64,000 nucleotides of DNA. Source: Eriocheir sinensis (Eukaryota > Arthropoda > Malacostraca > Decapoda > Varunidae). The translations under genes and the position numbers were made by a program. This document shows positions 29,741 through 49,948 of this stretch, piece by piece. The notes below the pieces were generated by a model, which was not told the DNA's origin, did no database searches, and was given only the letters and a program-made list of their open reading frames with translations. Position 1 is the first letter of the stretch; each line of letters opens with the position of its first letter. The DNA is taken from the NCBI RefSeq assembly GCF_024679095.1, contig NW_026111787.1:124001-188000 (forward strand), read 5' to 3'.

Positions 29741-32040
29741 ACACGTTTGCTCATACAAATTTATATTATTTTATTGGTATTTTGTTAATTTATTTTGATA
29801 CGAATTACATGATTATATGTGTATTTTTTACATATTTTTTATACGTATTTACATTATTTAATGTGTATTTTGTTTATATATATTTTCATACAAATTTACG
29901 TTATTATATGTGTATTTGTATAAATATTTTGATACAAATTTACTTTATTTCATGTATTTTGTATATATATTTCAATTCAAATTTAGCTTATTTTGTGTGT
30001 ACTTTGTATATATTTTCATACAAATTTAATTACTTCTGTGTATTTTTGTATATAGTTTTATATAAATTTACATTATTTATGTGTATTTTGTATATTTATA
30101 TTTATACAAATACACATTCTTTTATTGGTATTTTGTTTATTTATTTTGATACGAATTTAAATTATTTTATGTGTATTTTGTATACATTTTTTTATACGTA
30201 TTTACTTCATTTTATGTGTATTTTGTATATATATTTTTATAGAAATCTACGTTATTTTATGTGTATTCGTATATATATATTTTGAAACAAATTTACATTG
30301 TTTTATATGTATTTTGCATTTCTATTTCAATACAAATTTACCTTATTGTATGTGTTTTTTGTATATTTATTTTAATACAAATTTAATTTTTTGATGTGTA
30401 TTTTGGTATATATATTTTTATAAATAAAAAAATGCGTTATTTTATGGGTATTTTGCTTATTTATTTTCATATAAATTTACATTATTTTATTAATATTCTG
30501 TGTATTTATTTTGATACGATTTTACATTATTCTATTTGTGTTTTGTACATATTTTTTTATACATATTTATGTTATTTTAAGTGTATTTGTTTATGTATTT
30601 TCATTCAAATTTACATTATTTTATGTATATTTTGTGAATGTATTTCAATACAAATTTACCTAATTTTATGTGTATTTTGTATATTTAATTTCATACAAAT
30701 ATAAAATATTTTTGTGTATTTTTTTATATTGTTTGATACAAATATAGGTTATTTTATGTGTATTTTGTATATCAATTTTCATACAAATACACATTCTTTT
30801 ATTGATATTTTGTTTATTTATTTTGACGCGAATTTTATGTGAATTTGTTTTCATTTCATACAAATTTACATTATTTTATGTGTATTTTGTACATGTATTT
30901 AAATACAAATTTAACTAATTATATTTTCATACAAATTGAAATTTATTTTTTTGTTTTTTTGTATATATTTTTATTCAAATTTTCGTAATCTTAGAAAAAT
31001 ATATATACCAAAATACACATAAAATATTTAAATTTGCATTGAAATAAATATACAAAATGCGCTTAAAATAAGGTAAAAGAGATATGCAAAAATACATATA
31101 AAACAATGTAAATTTGTTTCAAAATATATATACGAATACAAATAAAAAAACGTAGATTTCTATAAAAATATATATACAAAAAACACTTAAAATTAAGTGA
31201 ATACGTATAAAAAAAAATATATACAAAATACACATAAAAGAATGTAAATTCGAATTAAAATAAATAAAAAAAATACCAATAAAAGAATGTGTATTTGGAT
31301 AAATATAAATATACAAAAAACACATACAAAATAAACATAAAATAAGGTAGATTTGTAAAAAAATATATGTACAAAATACACATAAAATAATGTATATTTA
31401 TATAAAAATATATATACAAATACACATAAAATACCATGAATTTGTATAAAAATATATATTCAAAATAAATATTAAATAATGTAAAAGCGTATAAAAATAT
31501 ATATACAAAGTACATATAAAATAATGTAAATTCGTATCAATATATATCAACAAAACACCAATAAAATAATATATATTTGAATGAAAATAAATTTACAAAA
31601 TACACATAACATAACTAAAATTTGTATTTAAATATATACAAAAATACATAAAAATAATTTGAGTTTGTATGAAAATAGATATACAAAATACACATAAAAC
31701 TAGGTAAATTTCTTTTGAAATGAATATACAAAATACCCATAAAATATTGTAAATTTGTGTCAAAATATATAAATAAATACACATAAAATAACGTAAATTT
31801 GTATGAAAAATATATACAAAATATACATAGAATAATGTCAATTCGTATCAAAATGAATGAGCAGAATATCAAAAAAATAATGTAAATTTGTATGAAAATA
31901 AAGATGCAAAATACCCAAAAAATAAAGCATATGTTTATAAAAATACAGATACAAAAATACACATCGAATAATTAAATTTGTATTAAAATTAATACACAAA
32001 ATGCGTATATAATAAGGTAAATTTGTATTGAAAAAATATG
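29520..32040 (+). repeat. 2.5 kb direct duplication, right copy
   Basis: Matches 13000-15487 with a stable offset of about 16.52-16.54 kb across the J1, J2 and AATGAGCAG landmarks. Confidence 0.82.
29741..30994 (+). repeat. J1-J2 cassette, copy 3
   Basis: About 1.25 kb, closest to 13213-14462. J2 here reads CGTAATCTTAGAAAAATATA (one base different). Confidence 0.9.
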
Positions 32041-32046
32041 CAACAT
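30995..32046 (-). repeat. Inverted block
   Basis: Counterpart of 14463-15492, but finishing in a normal J1 joint at about 32040-32060. Confidence 0.9.
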
Positions 32047-33506
32047 ACACGTTTACTCATACAAATTTATATTATTTTATTGGTATTTTGTTAATTTATT
32101 TTGATACGAATTACATGATTATATATGTATTTTGTACATATTTTTTTATACGTATTTACATTATTTAATGTGTATTTTGTTTATATATTTTCATACAAAT
32201 TTACGTTATTATATGTGTATTTGTATAAATATTTTGATACAAATTTACTTTATTTCATGTATTTTGTACATATATTTCAATTCAAATTTAGCTTATTTCG
32301 TGTGTATTTTGTATATATTTTCATACATATATAATTACTTCTGTGTATTTTTGTATATAGTTTTATATAAATTTACGTTATTTTATGTGTATTTTGTATA
32401 TTTATATTCATACAAATACACATTCTTTTAATGGTATTTTGTTTATTTATTTTGATACGAATTTACATTATTTTATGTGTATTTTGTATACATTTTTTTA
32501 TACGTATTTACTTCATTTTATGTGTATTTTGTATATATATTTTTATAGAAATCTACGTTATTTTATGTGTATTCGTATATATATTTTGAAACAAATTTAC
32601 ATTGTTATATATGTATTTTGCATATCTATTTCAATACAAATTTACCTTATTGTATGTGTTTTTCGTATATATATTTTAATACAAATTTAATTTTTTAATG
32701 TGTATTTTGGTATATTTATTTTTATAAATAAAAAAAATGCGTTATTTTATGGGTATTTTGCTTTTTTATTTTCATACAAATTTACATTATTTTATTAATA
32801 TTCTGTGTATTTATTTTGATACGATTTTACATTATTCTATTTGTGTTTTGTACATATTTTTTTATACAAATTTACGTTATTTTAAGTTTATTTGTTTATG
32901 TATTTTCATTCAAATTTACATTATTTTATGTGTATTTTGTGTATGTATTTCAATACAAATTTACCTAATTTTATGTGTATTTTGTATATTTATTTCCATA
33001 CAAATTTAAAGTATTTTTGAGTATTTTTGTATATAGTTTGATACAAATTTAGGTTATTTTATGTGTATTTTGTATATATATTTTCATACAAATACACATT
33101 CTTTTATTTATATTTTGATTATTTATTCTGACGCGAATTTACATTATTTAATGTGTATTTTGTATATATATTTTTATACGTATTTACATCATTTCATGTG
33201 TATTTTGTATAGTTTTAAACAAATTTATATTATTTAATGTGTATTTTGTATATATATATTTATACAAATACACATTCTTTTATTGGTATTTTGTTTATTT
33301 ATTTTGATACTAATTTACATTATTTTATGTTTATTTTGTATACATTTTTTATACGTATTTACTTAATTTCATATGTATTTTGTATATATATTTTTATAGA
33401 AATCTACCTTATTTCATGTGTATTCGTATATATATTTTGAAACAAATTTGCATTGTTTATATGTATTTTGCATATCTATTTTTGTGTATGTATTTATTTT
33501 TGTTAT
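32047..33506 (+). repeat. J1 module without J2, running on into other monomers
   Basis: The first 1.05 kb parallels 11327-12390; it then continues through GACGCGAATTTACATTATTTAATG instead of jumping to the GAATTTTATGTGAATT unit. Ends at TTTTTGTTATACATAGAATAATG, a joint shared with 46722. Confidence 0.9.
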
Positions 33507-34449
33507 ACATAGAATAATGTAAAATCGTATCAAAATAAGTACACAGAATATCAATAAAATAATTTAAATTTGTATGAAAATAAAGATGCAAAATACCCAT
33601 AAGATAAAGCATATTTAAAAAAAAAAATACATATACAAAAATACACATAGAATAATTAAATTTGTATTAAAATTAATATACAAAATGCACACATACAATT
33701 AGGTTAATTTGTATTGAAAAAAAACGCAAAATACAAAAAAAACAGTGTAAATTTGTTTCAAAATATATATACGAATACACATAAAATAACGTAGATTTCT
33801 ATTGAAATATATATACAAAATACACATGAAACTATGTAAATACGTATAAAAATATATATATAAAATACATATTAAGTAATGTAAATTCGTGACAAAATAA
33901 ATAAACAAAATATCATGAAAAGAATGTGTATTTCTATGAAAATAAATAATAGATAATCAATTTGTATGTAATATATATGCAAGATACATTTAAATAATGT
34001 AAATATGTATAAAAAAAATATATACAAAAAACAAATAGAATAATGTAAAATCGTATCAAAATAAATACACCGAATATTAATAAAATAATGTAAATTTGTA
34101 TGAAAATAAAGATGCAAAATTCCCATCAAATAGCGCATTTCTTATAAAAATATATATACCAGAATACACATAAAATATTTAAATTTGTATTGAAATAAAT
34201 ATACAAAATGCACATACAATAAGGTAAACTTCTATTGAAAGAAATATGCAAAAATATATATAAAACAATGTAAATTTGTTTCAAAATATATATACGAATA
34301 CACATAAAATAACGTAGATTTCTATAAAAATATATATACAAAATACACATAAAATTAAGTAAATACATATAAAAAAATTTAAACAAAATACACATAAAAT
34401 AATGTAAATTCGAAACAAAATAAATAAACAAAATACCAATAAAAGAATG
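33507..34449 (-). repeat. Inverted block, direct copy of 46722-47680
   Basis: Offset about 13.2 kb (33872 with 47041-47100, 34126 with 47352). Contains a TATATATATA core at about 33852-33862 that is expanded to about 27 bp in the copy. Ends GAATGTATATCTATTTATTTT at the switch. Confidence 0.9.
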
Positions 34450-35638
<1,189 letters not shown>

Positions 35639-37830
35639 TACATGTACAAAAAACACATAAAATAAAGTAGATTTGTATGAAACGAAAACAAATACATTTT
35701 ATATAAAATATATATACAAAATACACATAGAATAATGTAAAATCATATTAAAATAAATACACAGAATATCAATAAAATAATGTAAATTTGTATGAAAATA
35801 AAGATGTAAAAAATACATATACAAAAATACACATAGATTAATCAAATTTGTATGAAAATTAATATACAAAATGCACATACAATAAGGTAAATTTGTATTG
35901 AAAAAATATGCAAAATACACATAAAACAATGTAAATTTGTTTCAAAATATATATACGAATACACATAAAATAACGCAGATTTCTATAGAAATATATATAC
36001 AAAATACACTTGAAATAATGTAAATACGTATAAAAATATATATACAAAATACACATTAAATAATGTTAATTCGTGTCAAAATAAATAAACAAAATATCAT
36101 GAAAAGAATGTGTATTTGTATGAAAATAGATATACAAAATACACATAAAATAACCTAAATTTGTATAAAACTATAAACAAAAATACACAAAAATAATTTA
36201 AACTTGTATGAAAATAAATATACAAAAAACATATAAAATTAGGTAAATTTGTATTGAAATACATATACAAAATACACATAAAATAATGTAAATTTGAATG
36301 AAAATATATAAACATATAGACTTAAAATAACGTAAATTTGTATCAAATATATATACAAAAAACACATTAAATAATGTAAATATGTATAAAAAAATATATA
36401 CTAAACACAAATAAAATAATGTAAAATCGTATCAAAATAAATAAAGAAAATATTAATAAAATAATGTAAATTTGTATGAAAATTAAGATGCAAAATACCC
36501 ATAAAATAACGCATTTTTTTATAAAAATATAAATATGAAAAAACATAAAATATTTGATTTTGTATTAAAATAAATAGATATACAAAATACACATAAAATA
36601 AGCTAAATTAAATGAAAAATATATACAAAATACACATAGAATAATGTAAAATCGTATCGAAATAAATACACAGAATATCAATAAAATAATGTAATTTTGT
36701 ATGAAAATAAAGATGCAAAATATCCATAAAATAAAGCATTTTTTTTTAAAAATACATATACAAAAATATACATAGAATAATTAAATTTGTATTAAAATTA
36801 GTATACAAAATGCACGTACAATAAGGTAAATTTGTATTGAAAAAATATACAAAATGCACATTAAAGCGTAAATTTGTTTAAAAATCTATATACGAATACA
36901 CATAAAATAACGTAGATTTAAATAGACATATATATACAAAATACACATGAAATGATGTAAATACGTATAAAAATATATATATACAAAATACACATTAAAT
37001 AATTTAAATTCTCGTCAAAATAAATAAACAAAATATCAATAAAAGAATGTGTATTTGTATGAAAATAGATATACAAAATACTCATAAAATAACCTACGTT
37101 TGTATAAAACTATATACAACAATACACAAAAATAATTTAAATTTGTATGAAAATAAATATACAAAATACACATAAAATTAGGTAAATTTGTATTGAAATA
37201 CATATACAAAATACACATAAAATAATGGAAATTTGAATAAAAATATATAAACATATACACTTAAAATAACGTAAATTTGTATCAAATATATATACAAAAC
37301 ACTAATTAAATAATGTAAATATGTATAAAAAATATATATACAAAACACAAATAGAATAATGTAAAATCGTATCAAAATAAATACACAGAATATTAATTAA
37401 ATAATGTAAATTTGTATGAAAATAAAGATGCAAAATACCCATAAAATAACGCATTTTTTATAAAAATATATATACCAAAATACACATAAAATATTAAAAT
37501 TTGTATTAAAATAAATATAAAAAATGCATATACTGTAAGGTAAATTTGTATTGAAATAGATATGCAAAATACATATAAAACAATGTAAATTTGTTTCAAA
37601 ATATATATACGAATACACATAAAATAACGTTTATTTCTATAAAAATATATACAAAATACACATAAAATGAAGTAAATACGTATTAAAAAATGAATACAAA
37701 ATACACATAAAAATCGTATCAAAATAAATAAACAAAATACCAGTAAAAGAATGTGTATTTGTATAAATATAAATATACAAAATACACATAAAATATCGTA
37801 AATTTGTATAAAACTATATACAAAAATACA
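35639..37830 (-). repeat. Inverted array, partner of 2695-4750
   Basis: Minus monomers from ACATGTACAAAAAACAC. 35639-37610 is the second arm of the 2 kb inverted pair. 35850-36600 also has a direct copy at 48863-49620. From 37656 unit B' begins. Confidence 0.9.
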
Positions 37831-37961
37831 CAGAACAAATACACATTCTTTTATTGGTATTTTGTTTATTTATTTTGTTTCGAATTTATATTATTTTATG
37901 TGTATTTTGTTTACATTTTTTTATACGTATTTACTTAATTTTATGTGTATTTTGTATAAAT
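37831..37961 (+). repeat. Short forward block in unit B'
   Basis: Counterpart of 21725-21851; the local sequence is essentially identical. Confidence 0.88.
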
Positions 37962-38057
37962 TTACAAAATACACATAACATAACTAAAATTTATATTAAA
38001 ATATATACAAAAATACATAGAAATAATTTGAGTTTGTATGAAAATAGATATACAAAA
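37962..38057 (-). repeat. Short inverted block in unit B'
   Basis: Counterpart of 21852-21946. Confidence 0.88.
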
Positions 38058-38116
38058 TCTGATAATCTGATTTTATGTTATTTTTATAAAATCTGAATTT
38101 TGTTTATTGAATTTGA
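38058..38116. other. Non-monomer island, second copy
   Basis: Same CTGAT-containing sequence as 21947-22005; identical over the part compared by eye. Confidence 0.75.
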
Positions 38117-38535
38117 AACGAATTTACCTTATTTTGTATATCTATTTTCATACAAATTAAAATACTTCTGTGTATTTTTGTATATAGTTTTATATAAATT
38201 TACGTTATTTTAAGTGTATTTTATATTTATATTTATAAATACACATTCTTTTATTGATATTTTGTATATTTATTTTGTTGCAATTTACATTATTTTATGT
38301 ATTTTGTAAACATTTTTATACGTATTTACCTCATTTATGTGTATTTTGTATATATATTCTTATAGAAATCTACGTTATTTTATGTGTATTCGTATATATA
38401 TTTTGAAACAAATTTACATTGTTTTATATATATTTTGCATATCTATTTCAATACAAATTTACCTTATTTTATGTGTTTTTTAAATATTTATTTTAATACA
38501 AATTTAATTTTTTTATGTGTATTTTGGTATATATG
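38117..38535 (+). repeat. Forward block ending at GGAGAGG
   Basis: Counterpart of 22006-22434 with losses at 38215-38340 (TTTATATTTATAAATACAC, TTGTTGCAATTTAC, ATGTATTTTGTAAAC). Confidence 0.9.
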
Positions 38536-42456
<3,921 letters not shown>

Positions 42457-43478
42457 TTTACTCATACAAATTAATATTATTTTATTGGTATTTTGTTTAT
42501 TTATTTTGATACGAATTACATGATTATATGTGTATTTTGTACACATTTTTTTTATACGTATTTACATTATTTAATGTGTATTTTGTTTATATATTTTCAT
42601 ACAAATTTACGTTATTATATGTGTATTTGTATAAATATTTTAATACAAATTTAATTTATTTCATGAATTTTGTATATATATATATTTCAATTCAAATTTA
42701 GCTTATTTTGTGTGTATTTTGTATATATTTTCATACAAATTTAATTACTTCTGTGTATTTATGTATATAGTTTTATATAAATTTTACGTTATTTTATATG
42801 TATTTTGTATATTTATACAAATACACATTCTTTTAATGGTATTTTTTTTATTTTTTTTTATACGACTTTACATTATTTTATGTGTATTTTGTATACATTT
42901 TTTTATACGTATTTACTTAATTTTATGTGTATTTTGTATATATATATTTATTGAATACTACGTTATTTTATGTGTATTCGTATACATATTTTGAAACAAA
43001 TTTACATTGCTTTATATGTATTTTGTATCTATTTCAATACAAATTTACCTTATTGTAAGTGTTTTTATATATTTATTTTAATACAAATCTTATTTTTTAT
43101 GTGTATTTTGGTATATATTTTTATAAATAAAAAAAAATGCGTTATTTTACGGGTATTTTGCCTCTTTATTTTCATACAAATTTACATTATTTCATTAATA
43201 TTCTGTGTATTTATTTTGATACGATTTTACATTATTCTATTCGTGTTTTGTATATATTTTTTTTATCCAAATTTACGTTATTTTAAGTGTATTTGTTTAT
43301 GTATTTTAATTCAAATTTACATTATTTTATGTGTATTTTGTATATGTATTTCCATACAAATTTACCTAATTTTATGTGTATTTTGTATATTTATTTTCAT
43401 ACAAATTTAAAATATTTTTGTGTATTTTTGTATATAGTTTGATACAAATTTAGGTTATTTTATGTGTTTTTTTAATAT
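42457..43478 (+). repeat. J1 module ending at the TTTAATATATATTAA joint
   Basis: Same module as 11327-12390, leaving the cassette after GGTTATTTTATGTGTTTTTTTAATATATATTAAATATA. Small deletions at 42820-43100, for example TTTTTTTTATACGACTTTAC and TATTTATTGAATACTACG. Confidence 0.9.
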
Positions 43479-46400
43479 ATATTAAATATATATACAAAAT
43501 ACATATGAAATTATGTAAATACGTATAAAAATATATATACAAAATACATATCAAATAATGTAAATTCGTGTCAAAATAAATAAACAAAATATCATGAAAA
43601 GAATGTTTATTTGTATGAAAATAGATAATAGATAATAAATTTGTATAAAATATATATGCAAGATACACATTAAATAATGTAAATATGTATAAAAAATATA
43701 TACAAAAACAAATAGAATAATGTAAAATCGTATCAAAATAAATACACCGAATATTAATAAAATAATGTAAATTTGTATGAAAATAAAGATGCAAAATTCC
43801 CATAAAATAGCGCATTTCTTATAAAATATATATACCAAAATACACATAAAATTTTTAAATTTGTATTGAAATAATTATACAAAATGCATATACAATAAGG
43901 TAAATTTGTATTGAAAGAGATATGCAAAAATACATATAAAACAATGTAAATTTGTTTCAAAATATATATACGAAAACAAATAAAAAAACGTAGATTTCTA
44001 TAAAAATATATATACAAAATACACATAAAATTAAGTAAATACGTATAAAAAAATGTATTCAAAATACACATAAAATAATGTAAATTCGAATTAAAATAAA
44101 TAAACAAAATACCAATAAAAGAATGTGTATTTGGATAAATAAAAATATACAAAATACACATACAAAATAAACATAAAATAAGGTAGATTTGTAATAAAAT
44201 AGATGTGCAAAATACACATATAATAATGTAAATTTATATGAAAATATATATACAAATACACATAAAATACCATGAATTTGTATAAAAAATTATATTCAAA
44301 ATAAATATTAAATAATGTAAGAGCGTATAAAAATATATATACAAAGTACATACAAAATGAAAATTAAGATGCAAAATACCTATAAAATAACGCATTTTTT
44401 ATAAAATTATTGATACCAAAATATACATAAAATATTTGAACTTGTATTAAAATAAATACACAAAATGCACATACAATAAGGTAAATTTGTATTGAAATAG
44501 ATATGGAAAATACATATAAAATAATGTAAATTTGTTTCAAAATATATATACGTATACACATAAAATAACGTAGATTTCTATAAAAATACACATAAAATTA
44601 AGTAAATACGTATAAAAAAATGTAAACAAAATACACATAAAATAATGTAAATTCGTGTAATGTAAATAAACAATATACCAATAAAAGAATGTGTATTTGT
44701 ATAAATATAAATATACAAAATGCACATAAAATAACGTAAATTTATATAAAACTATATACATAAAATAACGCAAATTTCTATAAAAATATATGTACAAAAA
44801 TGAGCATTAGATAAATTTGCATAAAAATATATATACAAAACACACATTAGATAATGTAAATGAGTAAAAAAATATGTAAACAAAATACCTATAAAATAAT
44901 ATAAATTCGTATCGAATTAAATTAAGAAATACCAATAAAATAATGTAATTTTGGATGAAAATATATATACAAAATACACATAAAATAACCTAAATACAAA
45001 TACAAATATACACATAAAATAATTTAAAATTGAATGAAATAAATATACAAAATAAACATAAAATAAGGTAAATTTGTAATGAAATATATGAAAAAATACA
45101 CATAAAATAATATAAATTTGTATGAAAATATATATACAAATACTCATTAAATAACATGAATTTGTATAAAATTTGTATCAAAATATATACTTATACACAC
45201 AATAAAATAACGTAATTTTTTTATGAAAATATATAAACAAATACACATAAAATACTGTAAATTTGTATAAAAATATATAAACAAATACACATAAAATAAT
45301 GTAAATTTGGATAAAATGTATATACAAATTAAACCTTAAATAATGTAAATATGTAAAAAAAATATATACAAAATACACATAGAATAATCTTAAATCGTAT
45401 CAAAATAAATAAAGAGAATATCAATAAAATAATGTAAATTTGTATGAAAATTAAGCTGCAAAATATCCATATAATAACGCATATTTGCAAAAATATATAT
45501 ACAAAAATACATATAAAATAATTAAATTTGTATTAAAATAAATATACAAAATGTACGTACAATTAAGAAAATTTGTATTGAAATAGATATGCAAAAACAC
45601 ATCAATAATGTAAATTTGTATCAAAATATATATACGAATACTCATAAAATAGAGAAAATTTCTATGAAAATATACATACAAAATAGATATACAAAATACA
45701 CATATAACTAGTTAAATTTGTATTTAAATACACGTACAAAAAACACATAAAATAATGTAGATTTGTATGAAATGAAAACAAATACATTTTATATAAAATA
45801 TATATACAAAATACACATAGAATAATGTAAAATCATACCAAATAAATACACAGAATATCAATAAAATAATGTAAATTTGTATGAAAATAAAGATACAAAA
45901 TACCCATAAAATGAAGCATATTTTTATAAAAATACATACACAAAAATACACATAGATTAATAAAAATTTTATTAAAATTAATATACAAAATGCACATACA
46001 ATAATGTAAATTTGTATTGAAAAAATATGCAAAATACACATAAAACAATGTAAATTTGTTTCAAAATATATATACGAATACACATAAAATAACATAGATT
46101 TCTATAGAAATATATATACAAAATACACTTGAAATAATGTAAATACGTATTAAAATATATATACAAAATACACATTAAATAATGTTAATTCGTGTCAAAT
46201 AAATAAAAAAAAATATCATGAAAAGAATGTGTATTTGTATGAAAATAGATAAACAAAATACACATAAAATAACCTAAATTTGTATAAAACTATATACAAA
46301 AATAAACAAAAATAATTTAAACTTGTATGAAAATAAATATACAAAAAAACATAAAATTAGGTAAATTTGTATTGAAATACATATACAAAATACACATAAA

Positions 46401-46621
46401 ATAATGTAAATTTGAATGAAAATATATAAACATATAGACTTAAAATAACGTAAATTTGTATCAAATATATATACAAAAAACACTTTAAATAATGTAAATA
46501 TGTATAAAAAAAATATATACAAAACACAAATGAAATAATGTAAAATCTTATCAAAATAAATACAGAAAATATTAATAAAATAATGTAAATTGGTCTGAAA
46601 ATTAAGATTCAAAATACCCAT
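43479..46621 (-). repeat. 3.1 kb inverted array
   Basis: Partner of 3858-7127 in reverse. Includes the minus form of the off-cycle module at about 44870-45180. Ends at CAAAATACCCATG | TCATGTGTATTCG, a joint unique in the window. Confidence 0.92.
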
Positions 46622-46721
46622 GTCATGTGTATTCGTATATATATTTTGAAACAAATTTACATTGTTTATATGTATTTTGCATATCTATTTTTGTGTATTC
46701 TGTATTTATTTTTTTTATACA
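46622..46721 (+). repeat. 100-bp forward island
   Basis: Two monomers (GTGTATTCG...GAAAC and GCATATCTATTTTTGTG) followed by TATTTATTTTTTTTATACATAGAATAATG. The longer version of the same junction is at 33430-33510. Confidence 0.88.
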
Positions 46722-47060
46722 TAGAATAATGTAAAATCGTATCAAAATAAGTACACAGAATATCAATAAAATAATTTAAATTTGTATGAAAACAAAGATG
46801 CAAAATACCCATAAGATAAAGCATTTTTTTTTTTAAATACATATACAAAAATACACATAGAATAATTAAATTTGTATTAAAATTAATATACAAAATGCAC
46901 ACATACAATAAGGTAAATTTGTATTGAAAAAAAACGCAAAATACAAATAAAACATTGTAAATTTTTTCAAAATATATATACGAATACACATAAAATAACA
47001 TAAATTTCTATAGAAATATATATACAAAATACACATGAAATTATGTAAATACGTATAAAA

Positions 47061-47092
<32 letters not shown>

Positions 47093-48736
47093 CAAATTAA
47101 GTAATGTAAATTCGTGTCAAAATAAATAAACAAAATATCATGAAAAGAATGTGTATTTGTATAAAAATAAATAATAGATAATAAATTTGTATGAAATATA
47201 TACGCAAGATATACATTAAATAATGTAAATATGTATAAAAAAAATATATACAAAAAACAAATAGAATAATGTAAGATCGTATCAAAATAAATACACCGAA
47301 TATTAATAAAATAATGTAAATTTGTATGAAAATAAAGATGCAAAATTCCCATCAAATAGCGCATTTCTTATAAAAATATATATACCAAAATACACATGAA
47401 ATATTTAAATTTGTATTGAAATAAATGTACAAAATGCGCATACAATAAGGTAAACTTCTATTGAAAGAGATATGCAAAAATACATATAAAACAAAGTAAA
47501 TTTGTTTCAAAATATATATACGAATACACATAAAACAACGTAGATCTCTATAAAAATATATATACAAAATACACATAAAATTAGGTAAATACGTATAAAA
47601 AAATGTAAACAAAATACACATAAAATAATATAAATTCGAAACAAAATAAATAAACAAAAAACCAATAAAAGAATGTGTATTTGTATAAATATAAATGTAC
47701 AAAATACACATACAAAATAAAAATAAAATAAGGTAAATTTTTAATGAAATATATGTACAAAATACACATAAAATAATTTAAATTTATATGAAAATATATA
47801 TACAAATACACATAAAATACCATGAATTTGTATAAAATTATATATTCAAAATAAATATTAAATAATGTAAATGCGTTTAAAAATATATATAAAAAGTACA
47901 TATAAAATAATGTAAATTCGTATCAATATAAATCAACAAAATACCAATAAAATAATATATATTTGATTGAAAATAGATTTACAAAATACACATAACATAA
48001 CTAAAATTTGTATTGAAATATATACAAAAATACATAAAAATAATTTGAGTTTGTATGAAAATAGATATTCAAAATACACATAAAATAGGTAAATTTCTTT
48101 TGAAATATATATACAAAATACCCATAAAATATTGTAAATTTGTGTCAGAATATATAAACAAATACACATAAAATAACGTAAATTTGTTTGAAAAATATAT
48201 ACAAAATACATATAGAATAATGTCAAATCGTATCAAAATGAATGAGCAGAATATCAATAAAATAACGTAAATTTGTATGAAAATAAAGATGCAAAATACC
48301 CATAAATTTTATAAAATACATATACAAAATACACATAAAATAATTAAATTTGTATTAAAATTAATATACAAAATGCATATACAATAAGGTAAATTTGTAT
48401 TGAAAAAATATGCAAAATACACATAAAAGTGTAAATTTGTTTAAAAATCGATATACGAATACACATAATATAACGTAGATTTCTATAGAAAGATATATAC
48501 AAAATACACATGAAATGATGTTAATACGTATAAAAATATATATACAAAATACACATTAAATAATTTAAATTCTCGTCAAAATAAATAAACAAAATATCAA
48601 TAAAAGAATGTGTATTTGTATGAAAATAGATATACAAAATACTCATAAAATAACCTAAGTTTGTATAAAACTATATACAAAAATACACAAAATAATTTAA
48701 ATTTGTATGAAAATAAATATACAAAATGCACATAAG
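46722..48736 (-). repeat. 2.0 kb inverted array
   Basis: First 0.95 kb copies 33507-34449; then it runs through AATGAGCAGAATATC at about 48240 and a truncated unit (CCCATAAATTTTATAAAATAC, 48300). Ends GCACATAAGATTATTTTG at the switch. Confidence 0.9.
47061..47087. repeat. Short (TA)13 tract
   Basis: 27 bp of pure AT alternation between CGTATAAA and AAATACAAATTAAG. The direct copy at 33852-33862 has only about five TA units. Confidence 0.9.
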
Positions 48737-48862
48737 ATTATTTTGTAAATCTATTTTATACAAATGTACGTTATTTTATGTGAATTTGTTTTCATTTCAT
48801 ATAAATTTACATTATTTTGTGTATTTTGTACATGTATTTAAATACAAATTTAACTAATTACA
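48737..48862 (+). repeat. 126-bp forward island
   Basis: Under three monomers: TTTTGTAAATCTATTTTATAC, GTGAATTTGTTTTCATTTC and GTACATGTATTTAAATAC. Same variants as at 12415-12490, 14280-14350 and 54830-54900. Ends AACTAATTACATATTTTTATAAAAATAC. Confidence 0.88.
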
Positions 48863-49948
48863 TATTTTTATAAAAATACATATACAAAAATACACATAGA
48901 TTAATCAAATTTGTATTAAAATTAATATACAAAATACACATACAATAAGGTAAATTTGTATTGAAAAAATATGCAAAATACTCATAAAACAATGTAAATT
49001 TGTTTCAAAATATATATACGAATACACATAAAATAACGCAGATTTCTGTAGAAATTTATATACAAAATACACTTGAAATAATGTAAATACGTATAAAAAT
49101 ATATATACAAAATACACATTAAATAATGTTAATTCGTGTCAAAATAAATAAACAAAATATCATGAAAAGAATGTGTATTTGTATGAAAATAGATATACAA
49201 AATACACATAAAATAACCTAAATTTGTATAAAACTATAAACAAAAATACACAAAAATAATTTAAACTTGTATGAAAATAAATATACAAAAAACATATAAG
49301 ATTAGGTAAATTTGTATTGAAATACATATACAAAATACACATAAAATAAGGTAAATTTGAATGAAAATATATAAACATATAGACTTAAAATAACGTAAAT
49401 TTGTATCATATATATATACAAAAACACATTAAATAATGTAAATATGTATAAAAAAAATATATACAAAACACAAATAAAATAATGTAAAATCGTATCAAAA
49501 TAAAAACAGAAAATATTAATAAAATAATGTAAATTTGTATGAAAATTAAGATGCAAAATACCCATAAAATAACGCATTTTTTATAAAAATATATACGAAA
49601 AAACATAAAATATTTGATTTTGTATTAAAATAAATAGATATACAAAATACACATAAAATAAGCTAAATTTGAATTGAAATATATATACAAAATACATAAA
49701 ATAATGTAAATTTGTATCAAAATACCTATACAAATACACATATAATAACGTAAATTTGTATAAAAATATATAAACAAAATACACATTAAATAATGTAAAT
49801 ACGTATAAAAAATGTAAAAAATACACAAATAATCATGTGTTCGTATCAAAATAAATAGACAAAATACCAATAAAATAATGTAAATTTCTATGAAAACATA
49901 TACAAAATACACATAAATAACGCAAATATCAATAAAATATTTATAATA
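48863..49948 (-). repeat. Inverted block, partly a copy of 35850-36600
   Basis: Offset about 13.06 kb (36097 with 49160). Right end is degenerate: ATCAATAAAATATTTATAATATAATATAATTTTATAC at about 49928-49965 forms a small AT dyad at the switch. Confidence 0.9.
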
